Counted from the stretch's first letter, positions 10,710 to 22,277 are shown. The stretch: DNA of 64,000 nucleotides from Hippophae tibetana (GCA_037013495.1 CM072806.1:49379814-49443813); one strand, 5' to 3'. Notes: a model not told the origin generated them from the sequence alone. Program-made: numbers and translations.

Positions 10710-11792
10710 TATGTAGAAGGAAAGGATGCTGAGCTGTATGCTTCTCGCCAAGCTGGTCTTCTTGATTTTATAGCTTCTGCCTTGCCCGCTTCTCATACTT
10801 CAAAATTAGATGCTTGCCATGTGACATTACACCTATTAAAGCTCTTGAGAGTGCTGTTATCTATGCCTGCAAACAGGAGTTATTTTCTTGCACAAAATCT
10901 TTTACCTCCTTTTATTCCAATGCTATCAGCTGCCCTTGAGAATTACATAAAGATTGCAGCATCTTTAAATGTTCCCGGAAATATCAATGTACCTTCAAGC
11001 AAAACATCAGCAGAAAGTTTTCAAACAACATCTGAAGTATTGGATGGTTTTTTATGGTTGGTGACAAGAATTATTGGTCATGTAAACTTTGATGAACGAC
11101 AGCTCCAAATGAGGGATAGCTTGGTAGAGCTGTTAGTTGCGTACCAAGTTATTCACAGGTTACGCGATCTTTTTGCTCTTTATGATAGACCCCAGGTTGA
11201 AGGACTACCAATGCCTTCTTCAATTCTCTTAGGCATATCCTTATTGGTGGTTATAACATACAGGCCTGGAGCAGACTGTTCAATTGATTGGGAATCTTTG
11301 ACTACTGAATTAAGGATAGATGAGGGGGGTGAAAGGGAGTTGTCTGCTGATAGTGCTGATGTTGGATATTTTCCTAGCTGTCGCTCTTCTGGGCTAAATA
11401 GTTGCAGACCTTTACAACTAGCAGAGGTACCAGAGGACAGACCATTAGATGAAAAGCATGATATAATTGCTCATGATGTTTCAGGGTCCAGGGTAATGGA
11501 TGCTGAAAAGCGGTTGGATGTTAGTTTGGTTGAAGCCACTATTATGGACACAATGAATACTAAGGATACTCAGATGGGTACAATCGAAGATAACTTAAAG
11601 ACTTCTCTGGTCTTAAATGATGACAAAACTTTGTTAGCTGCTGTTGGAGAACTAAAAGATGACCAGAATTTGAGCTCAAAGCAACCTCTACCATTTCTTC
11701 TTTCAGCCATATCAGAAACAGGGATTGTCAGTCTTCCCTCTCTATTAACAGCTGTATTGCTGCAAGCAAATAACAGATTGTCATCTGACCAG
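10710..11792 (+). CDS. SCAPER-like protein exon (361 codons)
   Basis: This phase-0 exon opens YVEGKDAELYASRQAGLLDF, then IASALPASHTSKLDACHVTL, a conserved helical block. NRSYFLAQNLLPPFIPMLSA and SEVLDGFLWLVTRIIGHVNF belong to the helical-repeat-like C-terminal half of the family. A variable acidic middle follows (about residues 215-320 of the exon). The exon ends SLPSLLTAVLLQANNRLSSD-Q before donor GTAGCT. The acceptor (ATAAG) was chosen over a nearby TATGTAG because it keeps the family residues before EGKD. No stops. Confidence 0.95.
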
Positions 11793-13724
11793 GTAGCTTT
11801 CTTACTGGCTATAAATTATTTTTATAGTTAATGGTTCTGAATCTTACTGATATTTTTGGTCACCAACCTTAAAAGACACTGTTCAATCTGTTGATTTCTG
11901 ATATTGTGACATCTCTAGCTTTGTTTCTGTAGTCTCTTTTGTCTTTCTTGTCCTGTAAGGTTGGGTTCATTCTTTTCTAGTCTTATTGATTGTCATAGAT
12001 TTTATGTGTGAATTTCATTGATACCCCTAAGTTACAACATTATATCACAAACACCCTTAAATGTGAAAGTTATATCAGAGATGCATATCGAGGTTTGATG
12101 TATTTTCACAAGCACCCTCTGAAGTCTAACAGTGTTGAAAATCCTGTTAACTCAACACGTTTTCTCTTCTTGCTTTAATTAAATAATCGCTAAAAATATA
12201 AGAATATATAAAAAAATATAAACAATAGAAAAAACTTAGGATTTATTCGTATTAAAATAAAACAAAAATCATTCAGAAATCAAAATTTTATTCATTGATT
12301 TATTAATTCAGAACCCAAAAATCTCATATTTTAAAACTCAATCAAAAAATTCATAGACAAAAAACAAGTTTCTCCCATGCATTTCTCTTAGGCCAAACCT
12401 TTTTTTTCACGTTCTCAGCAACCAAACAACAAAGACAGAAAGGAAAAGCAAAATTTATAGAGAGAGAGTGATTATAAAAGGAGGGAATTAATTCATACTT
12501 TGTAAACAACTAAACGGAATATGTGAAACCTCCATGTACACACAATTTCTTTGTTGCTTCTAATCGATTTCATCCTCATTGAGAATGGTATTGACTTGCT
12601 CCACATTTCTTCTATTCCTTTATTTGTGGCCTAGCATTGCAATTACTTATGTCATCCCTTATTGGGTGGAAGGATACCCAAGGATTAATTGGATACAAAG
12701 TTGCAGATGCTAGTGGTGGTGGACAAGTGAAAAAATAAAATTGTCATCAACAACATTCATAATTCAAAGCAAACAACTCTCAAAATAATCAAGGTTAAAT
12801 CTTTAGGTGCATTTTTTTAATACCGTTATTAATTCCCATGAGTATACCAATTGTTTTCATCCCCACTGTCTGCAATTTCACAAAATGAAAATTTCACTCC
12901 TTTCATGTTTTCAATCTCCAACCCAACCTACAAACGCTTGAAAGAATTAAAATCTAGCGGCTGACATCATGTCCCAAATCACAGATAATGTAAGATTTCC
13001 ATTGATTATAGAGTTTATGTAAAATCAAAGCCCAAATCCAAAAGGATTTGAAAACAAGAAGTGTTTTCCTTACCTTGGTTTTCTGAATTAGGGACAAGGC
13101 ATATAAGAGTTACAAAGCTTCAAATAAGGGTATGATTATTTTGATTTCATATAAGCTTCAAGATAGAACAAGGCTATCTCTGTGGGCTGCTCTGCAGCAT
13201 CCCTTGAATTGCTCATTTCAGTTTTTCCTTTGTTAGGCATATTTGATGGATTTTCTTGTTATGATAGAACACTAATGAACATAATTAGCATGATACGTCC
13301 CTTATATTCAGAGTAACGAAATGTTAAAACAAACAAGGAATCTGCATGGACTAAAGAGCTGACAGCTGCGGCTGCAAATTGTTAAATAAGTTTAGAATGA
13401 AAATTCAAAGCTGATTTTATCGTTGATAGCATATATTGTATGGGTTTCTTGCTAACTAGAAAAGATTGGTACCACTAATTGACCATACATTATTATTTGA
13501 GTTCGTGCGTGCGTGCCTGCATTATGGGTAGGTAATTTCTGTTTGTTGTGAAATATGGCTTGTGCAGGTGCTTTGTAGAAAGCTCTTTGATTTTGTTGTT
13601 TGACTTACCCATTAGTACCGTGTTTGTATGGTAAATAAAAGGGATATACTCTTGCATTTTTCAAATCATGAACATATGTTTTTTCTGCAGTATTGATATT
13701 AAATTCATTATTATATCCATTTAG
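11793..13724 (+). other. 1,932-bp intron of the SCAPER-like gene
   Basis: The donor is GTAGCTTTC and the acceptor CCATTTAG. The interior has features of an old non-coding insertion (about 12000-12500, with an AT-rich run), but I found no inverted ends, TSD or coding match. The (GTGC)n-like GTGCGTGCGTGCCTGC near 13505 is a short tandem run. Confidence 0.8.
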
Positions 13725-13829
13725 GTTTTATATGTCCTTCCTTCTAATTTTGAAGAGGTGGCAACTGGAGTGCTGAAGGTGTTTAACAATTTAGCAAATA
13801 TAGATCTTAAATTTATACAGAGAATGCTG
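13725..13829 (+). CDS. SCAPER-like protein exon (35 codons)
   Basis: This phase-0 exon is bounded by TTTAG and GTAAGT. It encodes VLYVLPSNFEEVATGVLKVF followed by NNLANIDLKFIQRML, which joins the previous SSDQ and the next DRPDLKME as in other plant members of this family. Confidence 0.93.
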
Positions 13830-13909
13830 GTAAGTAAACTCATTTCACTTTTTGACATTGCATCTTCCTTTGTTTGTGTCTTAACCCCCTTCTATCCAAT
13901 TGGTCACAG

Positions 13910-13999
13910 GATAGACCAGACTTGAAAATGGAATTTTTTCATATGATGAGTTTCCTCCTTTCTCATTGCAGCAGCAAGTGGAAAGTAGCTAGTGATCAG
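13910..13999 (+). CDS. SCAPER-like protein exon (30 codons)
   Basis: This phase-0 exon lies between acceptor GGTCACAG and donor GTGATT. It encodes DRPDLKMEFFHMMSFLLSHC followed by SSKWKVASDQ. Residues match the conserved C-terminal half of plant SCAPER-like proteins. The short upstream intron (13830-13909, 80 bp) is typical of plant genes. Confidence 0.94.
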
Positions 14000-14040
14000 G
14001 TGATTAAGTCCATGGATTTTCTTTTAAATTGTTAGTAGTT

Positions 14041-14267
14041 GTTGGAAAACTAACTCTCCCAAAAGTTTAAGCTATTGGGAGATAGATCAACAATCATTGT
14101 ATACATCTAACACTCCCCTCAAGTATGCATACTCAATGTAAGGCCAACATGTGAAACACAATAATTGGGGGTTGCAGGGGTTAGAACACCTGACCTTCAG
14201 CTTTTATATCATGTTAGAAAGTGTTGGGAAACTGACTGTCCCAAAGGCTTAAGCTATTGGGAGATGG
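14041..14267. repeat. Pair of ~45-bp direct repeats bracketing ~135 bp
   Basis: The left copy begins GTTGGAAAACTAACTCTCCC (14041) and the right copy GTTGGGAAACTGACTGTCCC (about 14223). Both continue to AAGCTATTGGGAGAT with over 80% identity. The DNA between contains CACTCCCCTCAAG, a motif seen near copia-type LTR junctions. It could be a tiny non-autonomous LTR element (TRIM-like) or a decayed insertion; no TSD was identified. Confidence 0.5.
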
Positions 14268-15280
14268 TCCAACAAGCATTTTATGCATATAGTATAAATA
14301 AACATTAAGCATTATCTTGTTTGTAATCTTGGGTTTGTTTTAAATAAACATTAAGCATTGTTTTCCTGATTTTTGAATCCTGGGTTTCATCAAGCACCAT
14401 GCATTTTTGTGATAGATTTTATGCATAAAGTTAGCAGAAAGTTCAAGTAAATAAATCTGTTCTTAAAAATGCTAGTTTTTTCAAAGAGTGGTTGGGCATT
14501 TCTGAGGGGTGATTGTATTCCTGCAGTGGCTTCTCTCTCTCTTCATACTGCTTGAAATCCAATTTTGGATTTGTTTGTTTCGTTCTGATCTTGCATTATG
14601 GAGTATGATGGAGTTTATATAATTTGTTCTTTGACTTGGCTATATAAATGTGGTGTGTTGCTCAGAAAGCATTCTTTAAGAGTTTTATGTTGCTTTGCAG
14701 AAAAAAGTGTCATGCCACCTTACCTATTATGCATGACAGACTTTAGTGCACAATGTTTGGTGCAAATCCATGTAAACAAAACCTTTATTTTTCGAATTTG
14801 CTTACCATTTTTTTAAGGACATTATGGGGGCACTGTAGTCCTGCCATAGGCTGGAACAAGAAGTATACAAAACTTGGATGCTTTTGAGTTTGTTGTTAAT
14901 AACCTGGCATTCTAGAGTGTGATAAAGAGGTAAATAGAATTTAGAGTGTTGTTATCTAGAGGGCTAATAGCATGTATATACAGAAAGCATCCTTTCAAAG
15001 TTCTTGATCCTTAAGCATCTGGGGCATTACTTTTGTACATAGAAATCCCCAATAAATTCATAATAGGGAAACTTGGTAAAGCCTTGAAATAATCACTCTA
15101 ACCGATTATAGAATTCTGAGTAAATCCAATATTGATAGTTACGAAGGGAGGGATTGCCCCTATTGTTAGTGGCATGATTTAGAATGCTTGGGAGCTTAAC
15201 TTTTAGAGTGCTATTCCGTGTCATGATTTGCGAATTTTTTTTTTACGTTCTTTCTCATGATTTGAAGGGATAGGATAAAG

Positions 15281-16192
15281 TAAGGATGGTAAAAAGATCC
15301 ACCGGATCAGAACTCGACGAATATTTGCTTCATTCGGACCGGGTCAAAATGGATTAGTTTTAGATTGGATCAAATCATGATCCATAAGCGAGGTCAACCG
15401 ATTAGATTGCATTGGGTCAAATCAGGTTGGGTTATGGATTGATCAAAATCTAATTTTTTATAAAACTATAATTTTAGAACTAAAAGAATCACACATTCCT
15501 AACATATTTTCCTAATTTTATAGCTATTTAATTTGAAAAATATACATAATGAATGATCATTTTTAAAATTTCTCTTATGTTTTTATAAATCGAATTCTCT
15601 CTTACAATTTTCATAAATCTATCTATTATTGTTTAAAATTGTAAATCAAAGTTCATATTTCATCATATTTATAACTATTTATTTATTTTAAAGGATATCA
15701 TTCTTTTCTAATTTTTGAGTAATTAACTCAAATTTTATTTTTTTATTTATAAATAGAAGTAAATCTCATCAGATTTATTTAATAAATGTATAAATTATGA
15801 TCAATTTAAAATTTTAGATAAGATCAAGTTAATTATGTAAAAAAATTTATTATGAAAGTATTAATTATTTTTGGAACTTATATGATTATAACAATAATGA
15901 CAAAAAGAAAACTTGAAGTATATTCATTATAAATAAGTAATAAATTTTACAAAAAGTGAGAAAAGTGTTTTCCTACAAATATATTATGTTCTCTTATTAT
16001 TATTTTTTTAATTTGTTGTTTTAGTTTTAAGAAAAAAATGAAAAAATGGAACAATATGGATCGGATTATGGATATTCATTGATGTACGGATCAATATCTG
16101 ATTCACTTATTAAAATAGTTCAGATCAGATCGAATCTTTTGAATAACATATTGGATCATCAATGGATCGAATCCGATCCATTTCTATCCCTA
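15281..16192. mobile_element. Non-autonomous hAT-like element (MITE), ~912 bp
   Basis: The left end TAAGGATGGTAAAAAGATCC is the near inverse of the right end, whose reverse complement starts TAGGGATAGAAATGGATCGG. Subterminal GGATC/GGATCGG motifs recur at both ends. Flanking octamers GGATAAAG and AATTAAAG share their last five bases, consistent with a degraded 8-bp hAT target duplication. There is no transposase; the interior is AT-rich. Confidence 0.65.
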
Positions 16193-16229
16193 AATTAAAG
16201 TCATGTTAGATAGCATTATTCTTCCTTTA

Positions 16230-17544
16230 CCCCACGTTTGGTTGGAGGGAATGGAATGAAATCAGAATTGATTCCTTCAATTTTGTGTGTTTGGTTGGAC
16301 GGAATGGAGGGCGGAATAGAATCTGATTACTAAAAGAGAAGGAATCACAAATCCTTCTCCCACCTTTGGTAATCATTATTCCATTCCCATCTAAACTTTT
16401 TTTTTTCAATTTTACCCTCACCTAAAATATAACCTTAAATTCAAATCCCAAATTCTCAAACCCAAAATTCCAAAACCCTAAACCCTAAATCCAAAATTTC
16501 AAAACCCTAAATCCAAAATTCTCAAACCCAAAATTCCAAAACCCTAAACCCAAAATTTCAAAACCCTAAATCCAAATCTTAAAATCCTAAAACCTTAAAT
16601 CCTAAATCTCAAATCCCTAAACCCTAAACCCTAAACCCTAAAACCCTAAACCTTAAAACATAAATCCCAAAACCCTAAAACATAAATCCCAAATCCCTAA
16701 ACCCTAAACCCTAAATCCCAAATTTCAAATCCTAAACCCCTAAATCCTAAACCCCAAATCCCAAATCCCTAAACCCTAAAACCCTAAACCTTAAAATATA
16801 AATCCCAAAACCCAAAACCCTAAAACATAAATCCCAAAACCCTAAACCCCAAATTCCAAATCCTAAAACCCTAAACCCCAAATCCCTAAACCCTAAACCC
16901 TAAACCTTAAACCCTAAAACCCTAAACCCCAAATCTCCAAATCTCCAAATCTCTAAACCCTAAACCCTAAACCTTAAAACATAAATCCCAAAACCCTAAA
17001 ACATAAATCCCAAAACCCTAAACCCCAAATTCCAAATCCTAAAACCATAAACCCTAAACCTTAAACCTTAAAACCCTAAAACCCTAAACCCTAAATCCAA
17101 AATTCTAAAACACTAAACTATTTTTAGAAAAATAATAATTTTAACCCTAAACCTTAACCTACAAATATAACCCAAATCCTAAATCCCTAAACCCTAAATC
17201 ACACATCCCAAACCTCAAAACCCTAAACCCTATTTAGAAAAATAATAATTTTAATAATATATTTCTTTTTAATTAAGTAATACTTATTTAGAAAAATAAT
17301 GATTTCAATAATGTATTTTGTCTTACGAAAAAATAGTAATTAAATGACATTATTTGAACTTTACAGCATGTAGGGGTATTAAGGTCATTTACAGCTTTTT
17401 TCATTCCATTTCAGTGGCAAACCAAACACTATAATCCTGATTCTGAGCTTGATTCCAGTGGTCAAACCAAACAAAATTGTTTCCTTTCCATTCCATTCCA
17501 TTCCGATTCCGATTCCGATTCCATTCCACGAACCAAACGCCACT
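16230..17544. mobile_element. Harbinger-like non-autonomous element carrying telomere-like repeats
   Basis: The left end CCCCACGTTTGGTTGGAGGG and the right end (RC AGTGGCGTTTGGTTCGTGGA) are imperfect inverted repeats. Both sides are flanked by TTA (16227-16229, 17545-17547), the PIF/Harbinger target duplication. Inside are an (ATTCCG)n-type short tandem next to the right end and about 800 bp of degenerate CCCTAAA repeats. No transposase is encoded. A shorter inverted relative lies at 21543-22277 outside the gene. It sits in the long intron of the SCAPER-like gene. Confidence 0.78.
16436..17235. repeat. Degenerate telomere-like (CCCTAAA)n array
   Basis: This is a dense run of CCCTAAA, CCCTAAAC, CCAAAATCC and similar variants of the plant telomere repeat, with short higher-order blocks (for example AACATAAATCCCAAAACCC several times). 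It is enclosed within the Harbinger-like element, not at a chromosome end, and grades into AT-rich DNA at about 17235. Confidence 0.85.
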
Positions 17545-18028
17545 TTAATGATTTCAGTAGCTCATACGGCTTTATGACTATAACTTCTAAGACAACAATT
17601 TTTTTTTGGATTAAAAACTTCTGAGACAACATTAAAAATCAATATTTTTCTAAATCATAATTATCGTTAATTATACGATATTGAAAGTAAGTGCTAATTT
17701 TAGAAATAAAAAGTAACTTCATTCTACTAGACTCTTAGAGTTCTAGTAGTGGCAAATGTTTTATACCCTGCTTCGATTCCCTTCCCCAATTATCATATCA
17801 TTTGGTTAAAAAAAACTCTTTTGAATTGTGTAAATAGAAAAAAGAAAGAAATATAAAATAGATAAGAATGAATACGAAAGCTAAAATATTGATGAATCGA
17901 AATATAGCTTGAGAGGAGAACTAGAAAATTAAAGAAATACATTTTAATTTTAATTCTCATTCATAATAAAAATAATAAGAGATTACATATATATTTATAA
18001 GGATAATATTTAAACCTGAATAAGGAAA

Positions 18029-18956
18029 CTTAATATTTAATATTCCTAATCTAATAAGGAAACTAAATAATAATTATATAATATTCTAATTATCCTCCTC
18101 AAGCTTAACATAGATAAGTTCAACTTGGACAACTATAAGTAATATAAGATAGAAATAAGCAAAAAATCATGAATAGATCCACCACGATCGAAGTTGAATA
18201 TCAAAGTTGCATACAATAGCCTTGTCAAGAGTTTAAAAGTAATTATTGAATCAACCAAAAATAATTAGAAAAAACTATTTTTACCCCTTTGTTGAGGGCA
18301 TTTGATTGAAGTTGTAGGTCATATGTACTAGAAAGTTCCTAAGAGCATTGGGTAATACAAAAAAATTCCTAAGACACATAAAGCATCAAAGGATGTGGTG
18401 GCATAGGCTAAATAATAACAAATCCACGTAGAAAAGGCAAGTGGTGGCATAGGCTGATAAAGTGCAAAACCACACAGAAAAGGGCTTTATGAAAGTTAAG
18501 TAGTCAACGGTGCAACCAATCAAGGGGTAATAGTGCATTTAGTGATGACACCAAATAAATAGAGGCCGGTATAGGCAACTGTTTGAGCATGATTCGTACA
18601 TATAAAGATATCCACGTGGATCTTCCTAACGCTTATGGGTCCTTAGACGTCTAGCTAAGGATAACACGTTTCTTTCGCTCTCCCTAACTCTCGAACCGTG
18701 CTCAAACATCATAAGGTGCCCTTTTTACCTCCATTTTGTGGAGGGTTTGAATATTCCCGCAGCCCATACGGGTTTCTTTCACCTTTTTCAACCTCGAACC
18801 TGGTACCTAGGTGCTAGTACCTTATTAGGACATAAAGATGGTATCATCTGGACTAGTACCGTAGTTCAGTGGTAAAAATGTTATTTACCCTGTTTAATAT
18901 TTAATATTCTAACTCTAATAAAGAAATTAAATAATATTATTTAATATTTTAATTGA
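18029..18956. repeat. Segment bracketed by ~62-bp direct repeats
   Basis: TTAATATTTAATATTCCTAA at about 18029 and TTAATATTTAATATTCTAAC at about 18894 each continue through TAATAAGGAAACTAAATAAT-like text for some 62 bp. Between them are TCCTCCTCAAGCTTAACATA (resembling the text after copia-type LTRs), an imperfect 45-bp tandem pair (18398-18488) and an inverted repeat (18583 and 18717). It looks like a small retroelement derivative or a templated repair duplication; the class is not settled. Confidence 0.5.
18583..18717. repeat. Imperfect inverted repeat with ~100-bp loop
   Basis: GTTTGAGCATGATTCG and the downstream TCGAACCGTGCTCAAAC can pair (RC GTTTGAGCACGGTTCGA), with two or so mismatches. 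On the minus strand GGTTCGAGAGTT resembles a tRNA B box, but no matching A box or cloverleaf is present. A possible hairpin; function unknown. Confidence 0.45.
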
Positions 18957-19507
18957 AAGTGATTATCATAATGACTAATTAATGTTTATAATTTTCTCAG
19001 TCAGTATTATGAGAATCATTTTCTGGCTTCTACATCATTGCTATGAGAATTTGTTTTTGCATCAAAAACCAACCCTAGTCACAGTAGGGTCAGCTAGGGT
19101 TGAGCGTTTTGTTTAAGTTGGTGGCTATGGATGGGTGGGTACTGGGTGTAGTAGAGACAGTTGTGTTTCAAAATGAATCGTTTTGATGCCATGTTGGCAA
19201 AATGAGTAGGAGGAAAATAGATTGTGTATTGAACTAAGAGAATGTATACCATATATATATATATATATATATAAAATACTAATTTAAGGGATTTCTGTGA
19301 CACTTTTTTCATGTATATAAAATTAATAACTACAATTTTATACACAAGTTTTTACCTCGCCTGACTTCCTCGGTGTAGATTCAATGGGGAGAGAGAGAGC
19401 TTGAATGGTAATTACTTCCCATTAAAGAAACTTGGTATAAAATTGTAACTATAGTTATATGTACACACACGCTATATGCCGATGCACTAACGTGGCATGG
19501 TTTTTAG

Positions 19508-19618
19508 GTTGGTATGCTTCTTCTCGAATCTTTATCACTTCTTAGTCATTTTGCATTGTTCCACCCTGGGAATCAAGCCGTTCTGCGATGGGGAAAAAGT
19601 CCTACTATTATTCACAAG
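19508..19618 (+). CDS. SCAPER-like protein exon (37 codons)
   Basis: This phase-0 exon follows acceptor GGTTTTTAG and precedes donor GTCAGT. It encodes VGMLLLESLSLLSHFALFHP followed by GNQAVLRWGKSPTIIHK. The GNQAVLRWGKSPTI block is among the most conserved in plant members of the family. Confidence 0.95.
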
Positions 19619-19705
19619 GTCAGTCTAAAGTCTCCCATCATAATATTCTCTCAAAGTGTTATTACTGGTTAATCAACTCTGATTTTTTAACTGGATTGGC
19701 AACAG

Positions 19706-20248
19706 GTATGCGATCTACCATTTGTATTCTTTACCGATACTGAGCTTATGCCAGTCATAGCTGGCACATTGATAGCTGCATGCTACGGGTGTGAACAAAA
19801 CAAAGCCGTGGTTCTGCAGGAGATAAGCATAGACATGCTACTTCCCTTGTTAAGATCTTGTAGAGATTTTTTGCTAGTTCGGGTAAATTCAAATGTGGAA
19901 AATGGCCGGACAGATGATTCTATTGAATGTAGTAGTAATGTAAGTTTTGAATTTTTGAAGTCTCAATTTGACCCATCCTCAAGACCCAGCCGTCAGAGTG
20001 TTAGAAATAGCAGGTTATCTTCTATTTGCAAGGGAGGTGCCTTTGGAAATAGCATGAAGGTAGCTAAGTTGAGAAGCCAAAGAGATGAAAAAGTAAATAA
20101 GGGCTATGAAGAAATGAGTATTAAGCATTGCATTGCTTCAGAATCATCTATCATGTTGCATTCTAGGTTTCCAGTTAGTTTAATTAATAGAGTTGAGCAT
20201 TTCTTTTCAATTGGACTTCCCAGTATAGAAGATGCATGCAATGTATGA
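19706..20248 (+). CDS. SCAPER-like protein, last exon with stop codon
   Basis: This phase-0 exon follows acceptor GGCAACAG (intron 19619-19705, 87 bp). It encodes VCDLPFVFFTDTELMPVIAG and TLIAACYGCEQNKAVVLQEI, then a variable Ser/Asn/Arg-rich region and the conserved tail MLHSRFPVSLINRVEHFFSI. It ends IEDACNV with TGA at 20246-20248, close to the family's usual C-terminus, so the 3' end is intact. Counting from ATG 455, the visible gene codes for about 1,346 residues; full plant homologues are several hundred residues longer at the N-terminus (from memory of the family). Confidence 0.95.
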   Translation, partial: VCDLPFVFFTDTELMPVIAGTLIAACYGCEQNKAVVLQEISIDMLLPLLRSCRDFLLVRVNSNVENGRTDDSIECSSNVSFEFLKSQFDPSSRPSRQSVRNSRLSSICKGGAFGNSMKVAKLRSQRDEKVNKGYEEMSIKHCIASESSIMLHSRFPVSLINRVEHFFSIGLPSIEDACNV

Positions 20249-20560
20249 TGTTGCTATTTTCGCCATTGAGATGTGCTTCATACTTACCACTTGTGACAAT
20301 TTGTTTGAAATATAAGGACATTAGCTGTAACATATTCGTTAGATTAAATGTGCTGTATCTTTAAGTTTGTTGTTCCTTGCCATTTATTTTATGGAAATCA
20401 CCCGAAATGCATATAATTTTAGCATATTTCAGAGGATGAGTGGCACTTGCTGTTGGGTTGCCAAGTTTTTGGGGCATTCTAAGAATTGTTATGGCCACGA
20501 GTTACCTTGACATTCAGAGAACCCGTCTGATTTTTTGAAATCGTACACCTAAATAAAAAA
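20249..20560 (+). other. Probable 3' UTR and poly(A) region of the SCAPER-like gene
   Basis: Non-coding DNA follows the TGA. An AATAAA lies at 20552-20557, and T-rich tracts precede it. The cleavage site cannot be fixed without transcript data. Confidence 0.45.
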
Positions 20561-21539
20561 TAATGTCCATCTTGTTGGCATGAGTCTAGTGCTTAATCAG
20601 CCCAAAGGAATACATCATTGCCAAAGCAGAATAGATAATTTAAATTGGAATGCAAACCATCTGAGGATATATGAAAAGATTTCATAACCAGGCTATGCTT
20701 TATTGATTGCCCTTATGTCTTTATTTTTATTTTGGCAATTACTACATAACCAGACCAACCGAGGAGACTGATTTCTAATTATTTTGAAACTTGAATGAAG
20801 AAAATTACTGAGGTGGCACACTGACCACATCCACTAGTCTAACGTAGTGGTGCCTCCCAACTCGTGAATAAACTAACTCGATGACCCTTGTTCAAGTGAG
20901 ATAGAACATCTGCATTCACCTACTTGGGATGCATGCATGCACACATTATGCATGTCCATAAGGAATTATGCTTGAGTTCATCACATTAGATTTTTTCAAG
21001 TTAATCACCCCGACGAGAGGTTTACTCCAGCCTTATGATGTCCCTAACTTGCGAATAAAATATCACAATAACCCCCCATTTGGAACGAGTTGGATTATAC
21101 ATAAGTTGACTCTTATACCACTAGTTGGTTTTTGGTCTATAAAAGAAGAAGATTGAGCTAATACTTTTAAAATTTTAATAAAAAATGCAGTGGAATAATA
21201 AATCAATATCTCATGATAAGGTATAGAGAATTTTCTATAGAAAAAGAAGCTAATACGTTTGAGGTGATGAAAAACCAAATCAACCTTCAAGCTTTGCTAC
21301 CAAGGCACGTCCAACATGAATCACTAGATGTGTGGGCACTAAGAAGAACTTGAACTATACAACTTACATATAGCCTTAGAATCTTTAGAGTTCGTGTCAC
21401 ACAAGTCCTCTTTAAGACTCAACTAAAGTTAAAACGAGTGTGAAAAATGTGTTCCCGTGTTGATGAATTATTGTTATGTAACCTTTATATATTGGCTGGT
21501 TTTTCATGTAAAGCTTATATGCCTTATTCTTTTAATCTT
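20561..21539. other. Intergenic region, no gene seen
   Basis: Moderately AT-rich DNA between the host gene and the next transposon. Short open frames here have no recognisable product. I see no clear inverted or direct terminal repeats. Confidence 0.6.
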
Positions 21540-21542
21540 TTA

Positions 21543-22277
21543 GGTGGCGTTTAATTCACAGAATGGAATCAGAATCAAAATCAAAATCAAAATCGAAATC
21601 GAAATCGAAATCGAAATCGAAATCAGATTCATAATTGAAATAATTTTGTTTGGTTTAACCACTCGAATCAAAGAAGGAATCAGTATTACAGTGTTTGGTT
21701 TACAACTGAAATGAAATAAAAAACACTATATATTATCTTAATACTCCTATATTCAGTAAAATTTAAATAATATCATTTAATAATATCATAAAATTATTAT
21801 TTTTCTAAATAGGGTTTAGGGTTTCAGGATTTGGGATTTGGGATTTAGGGTTTAAGATTTAGGATTTAGGGTTTTAGGATTTGGGGTTTAGGATTTTGGG
21901 ATTTAAGGTTTAGAGTTTAGGGTTTAGGGTTATATTTATGGGTTAAGGTTTATAATTAAAATTATTATTTTTCTAAATATGGTTTAAGGTTTTGGGTTTT
22001 GGGATTTAAGATTTTGGGTTTAGGATTTAGAGTTTTGGAATTTAGGGTTTAGAGTTTTAGAATTTAGGATTTGGGTTTAGGGTTATATTTAGGGTTGGGG
22101 TAAAATTGGAAAAAAAATTGAGATGAGAATGGAATCATTATTCCTAAAGGGGGGAGAAGGAATTTTGATTCCTTCTTCTTTAGGAATCGATTTCATTCTT
22201 GACTCATTTTTTAGCCCAACCAAACACACAAATGGAAGGAATCAATTCCTTTTCATTCCCTCCAACCAAACACAACA
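21543..22277. mobile_element. Second Harbinger-like element with telomere-like repeats (inverted orientation)
   Basis: The left end is GGTGGCGTTTAATTCACAGA, and the right end's reverse complement starts TGTTGTGTTTGGTTGGAGGG. TTA flanks both sides (21540-21542, 22278-22280). The interior has an (ATCGAA)n short tandem next to the left end and a TTTAGGG-type array (about 21810-22090). The reverse complement matches the ends and subterminal parts of 16230-17544, so the two are one family in opposite orientation, differing mainly in repeat-array length (735 against 1,315 bp). Confidence 0.78.

Larger units (their letters stand above)
14000..19507 (+). other. 5,508-bp intron of the SCAPER-like gene, rich in DNA transposons
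   Basis: The donor GTGATTAAG follows CAG, and the acceptor ends TTTTTAG at 19507. The protein reads ASDQ-VGMLLLESLSLL across it. It contains direct repeats at 14041-14267, a hAT-like MITE (15281-16192), a Harbinger-like element with telomere-like repeats (16230-17544) and a repeat-bracketed segment (18029-18956). I see nothing identifiable in 14290-15280 or 18957-19507 apart from a short TA run near 19252. Confidence 0.88.

Noticed and set aside
16436-17235. Chromosome end (true telomere)
   Set aside because: The array is degenerate, short, enclosed by transposon ends and lies within a gene.
18858-18900. Possible tRNA gene (TAGTTCAGTGG fits an A box)
   Set aside because: No B box at the right distance, no acceptor stem or cloverleaf.
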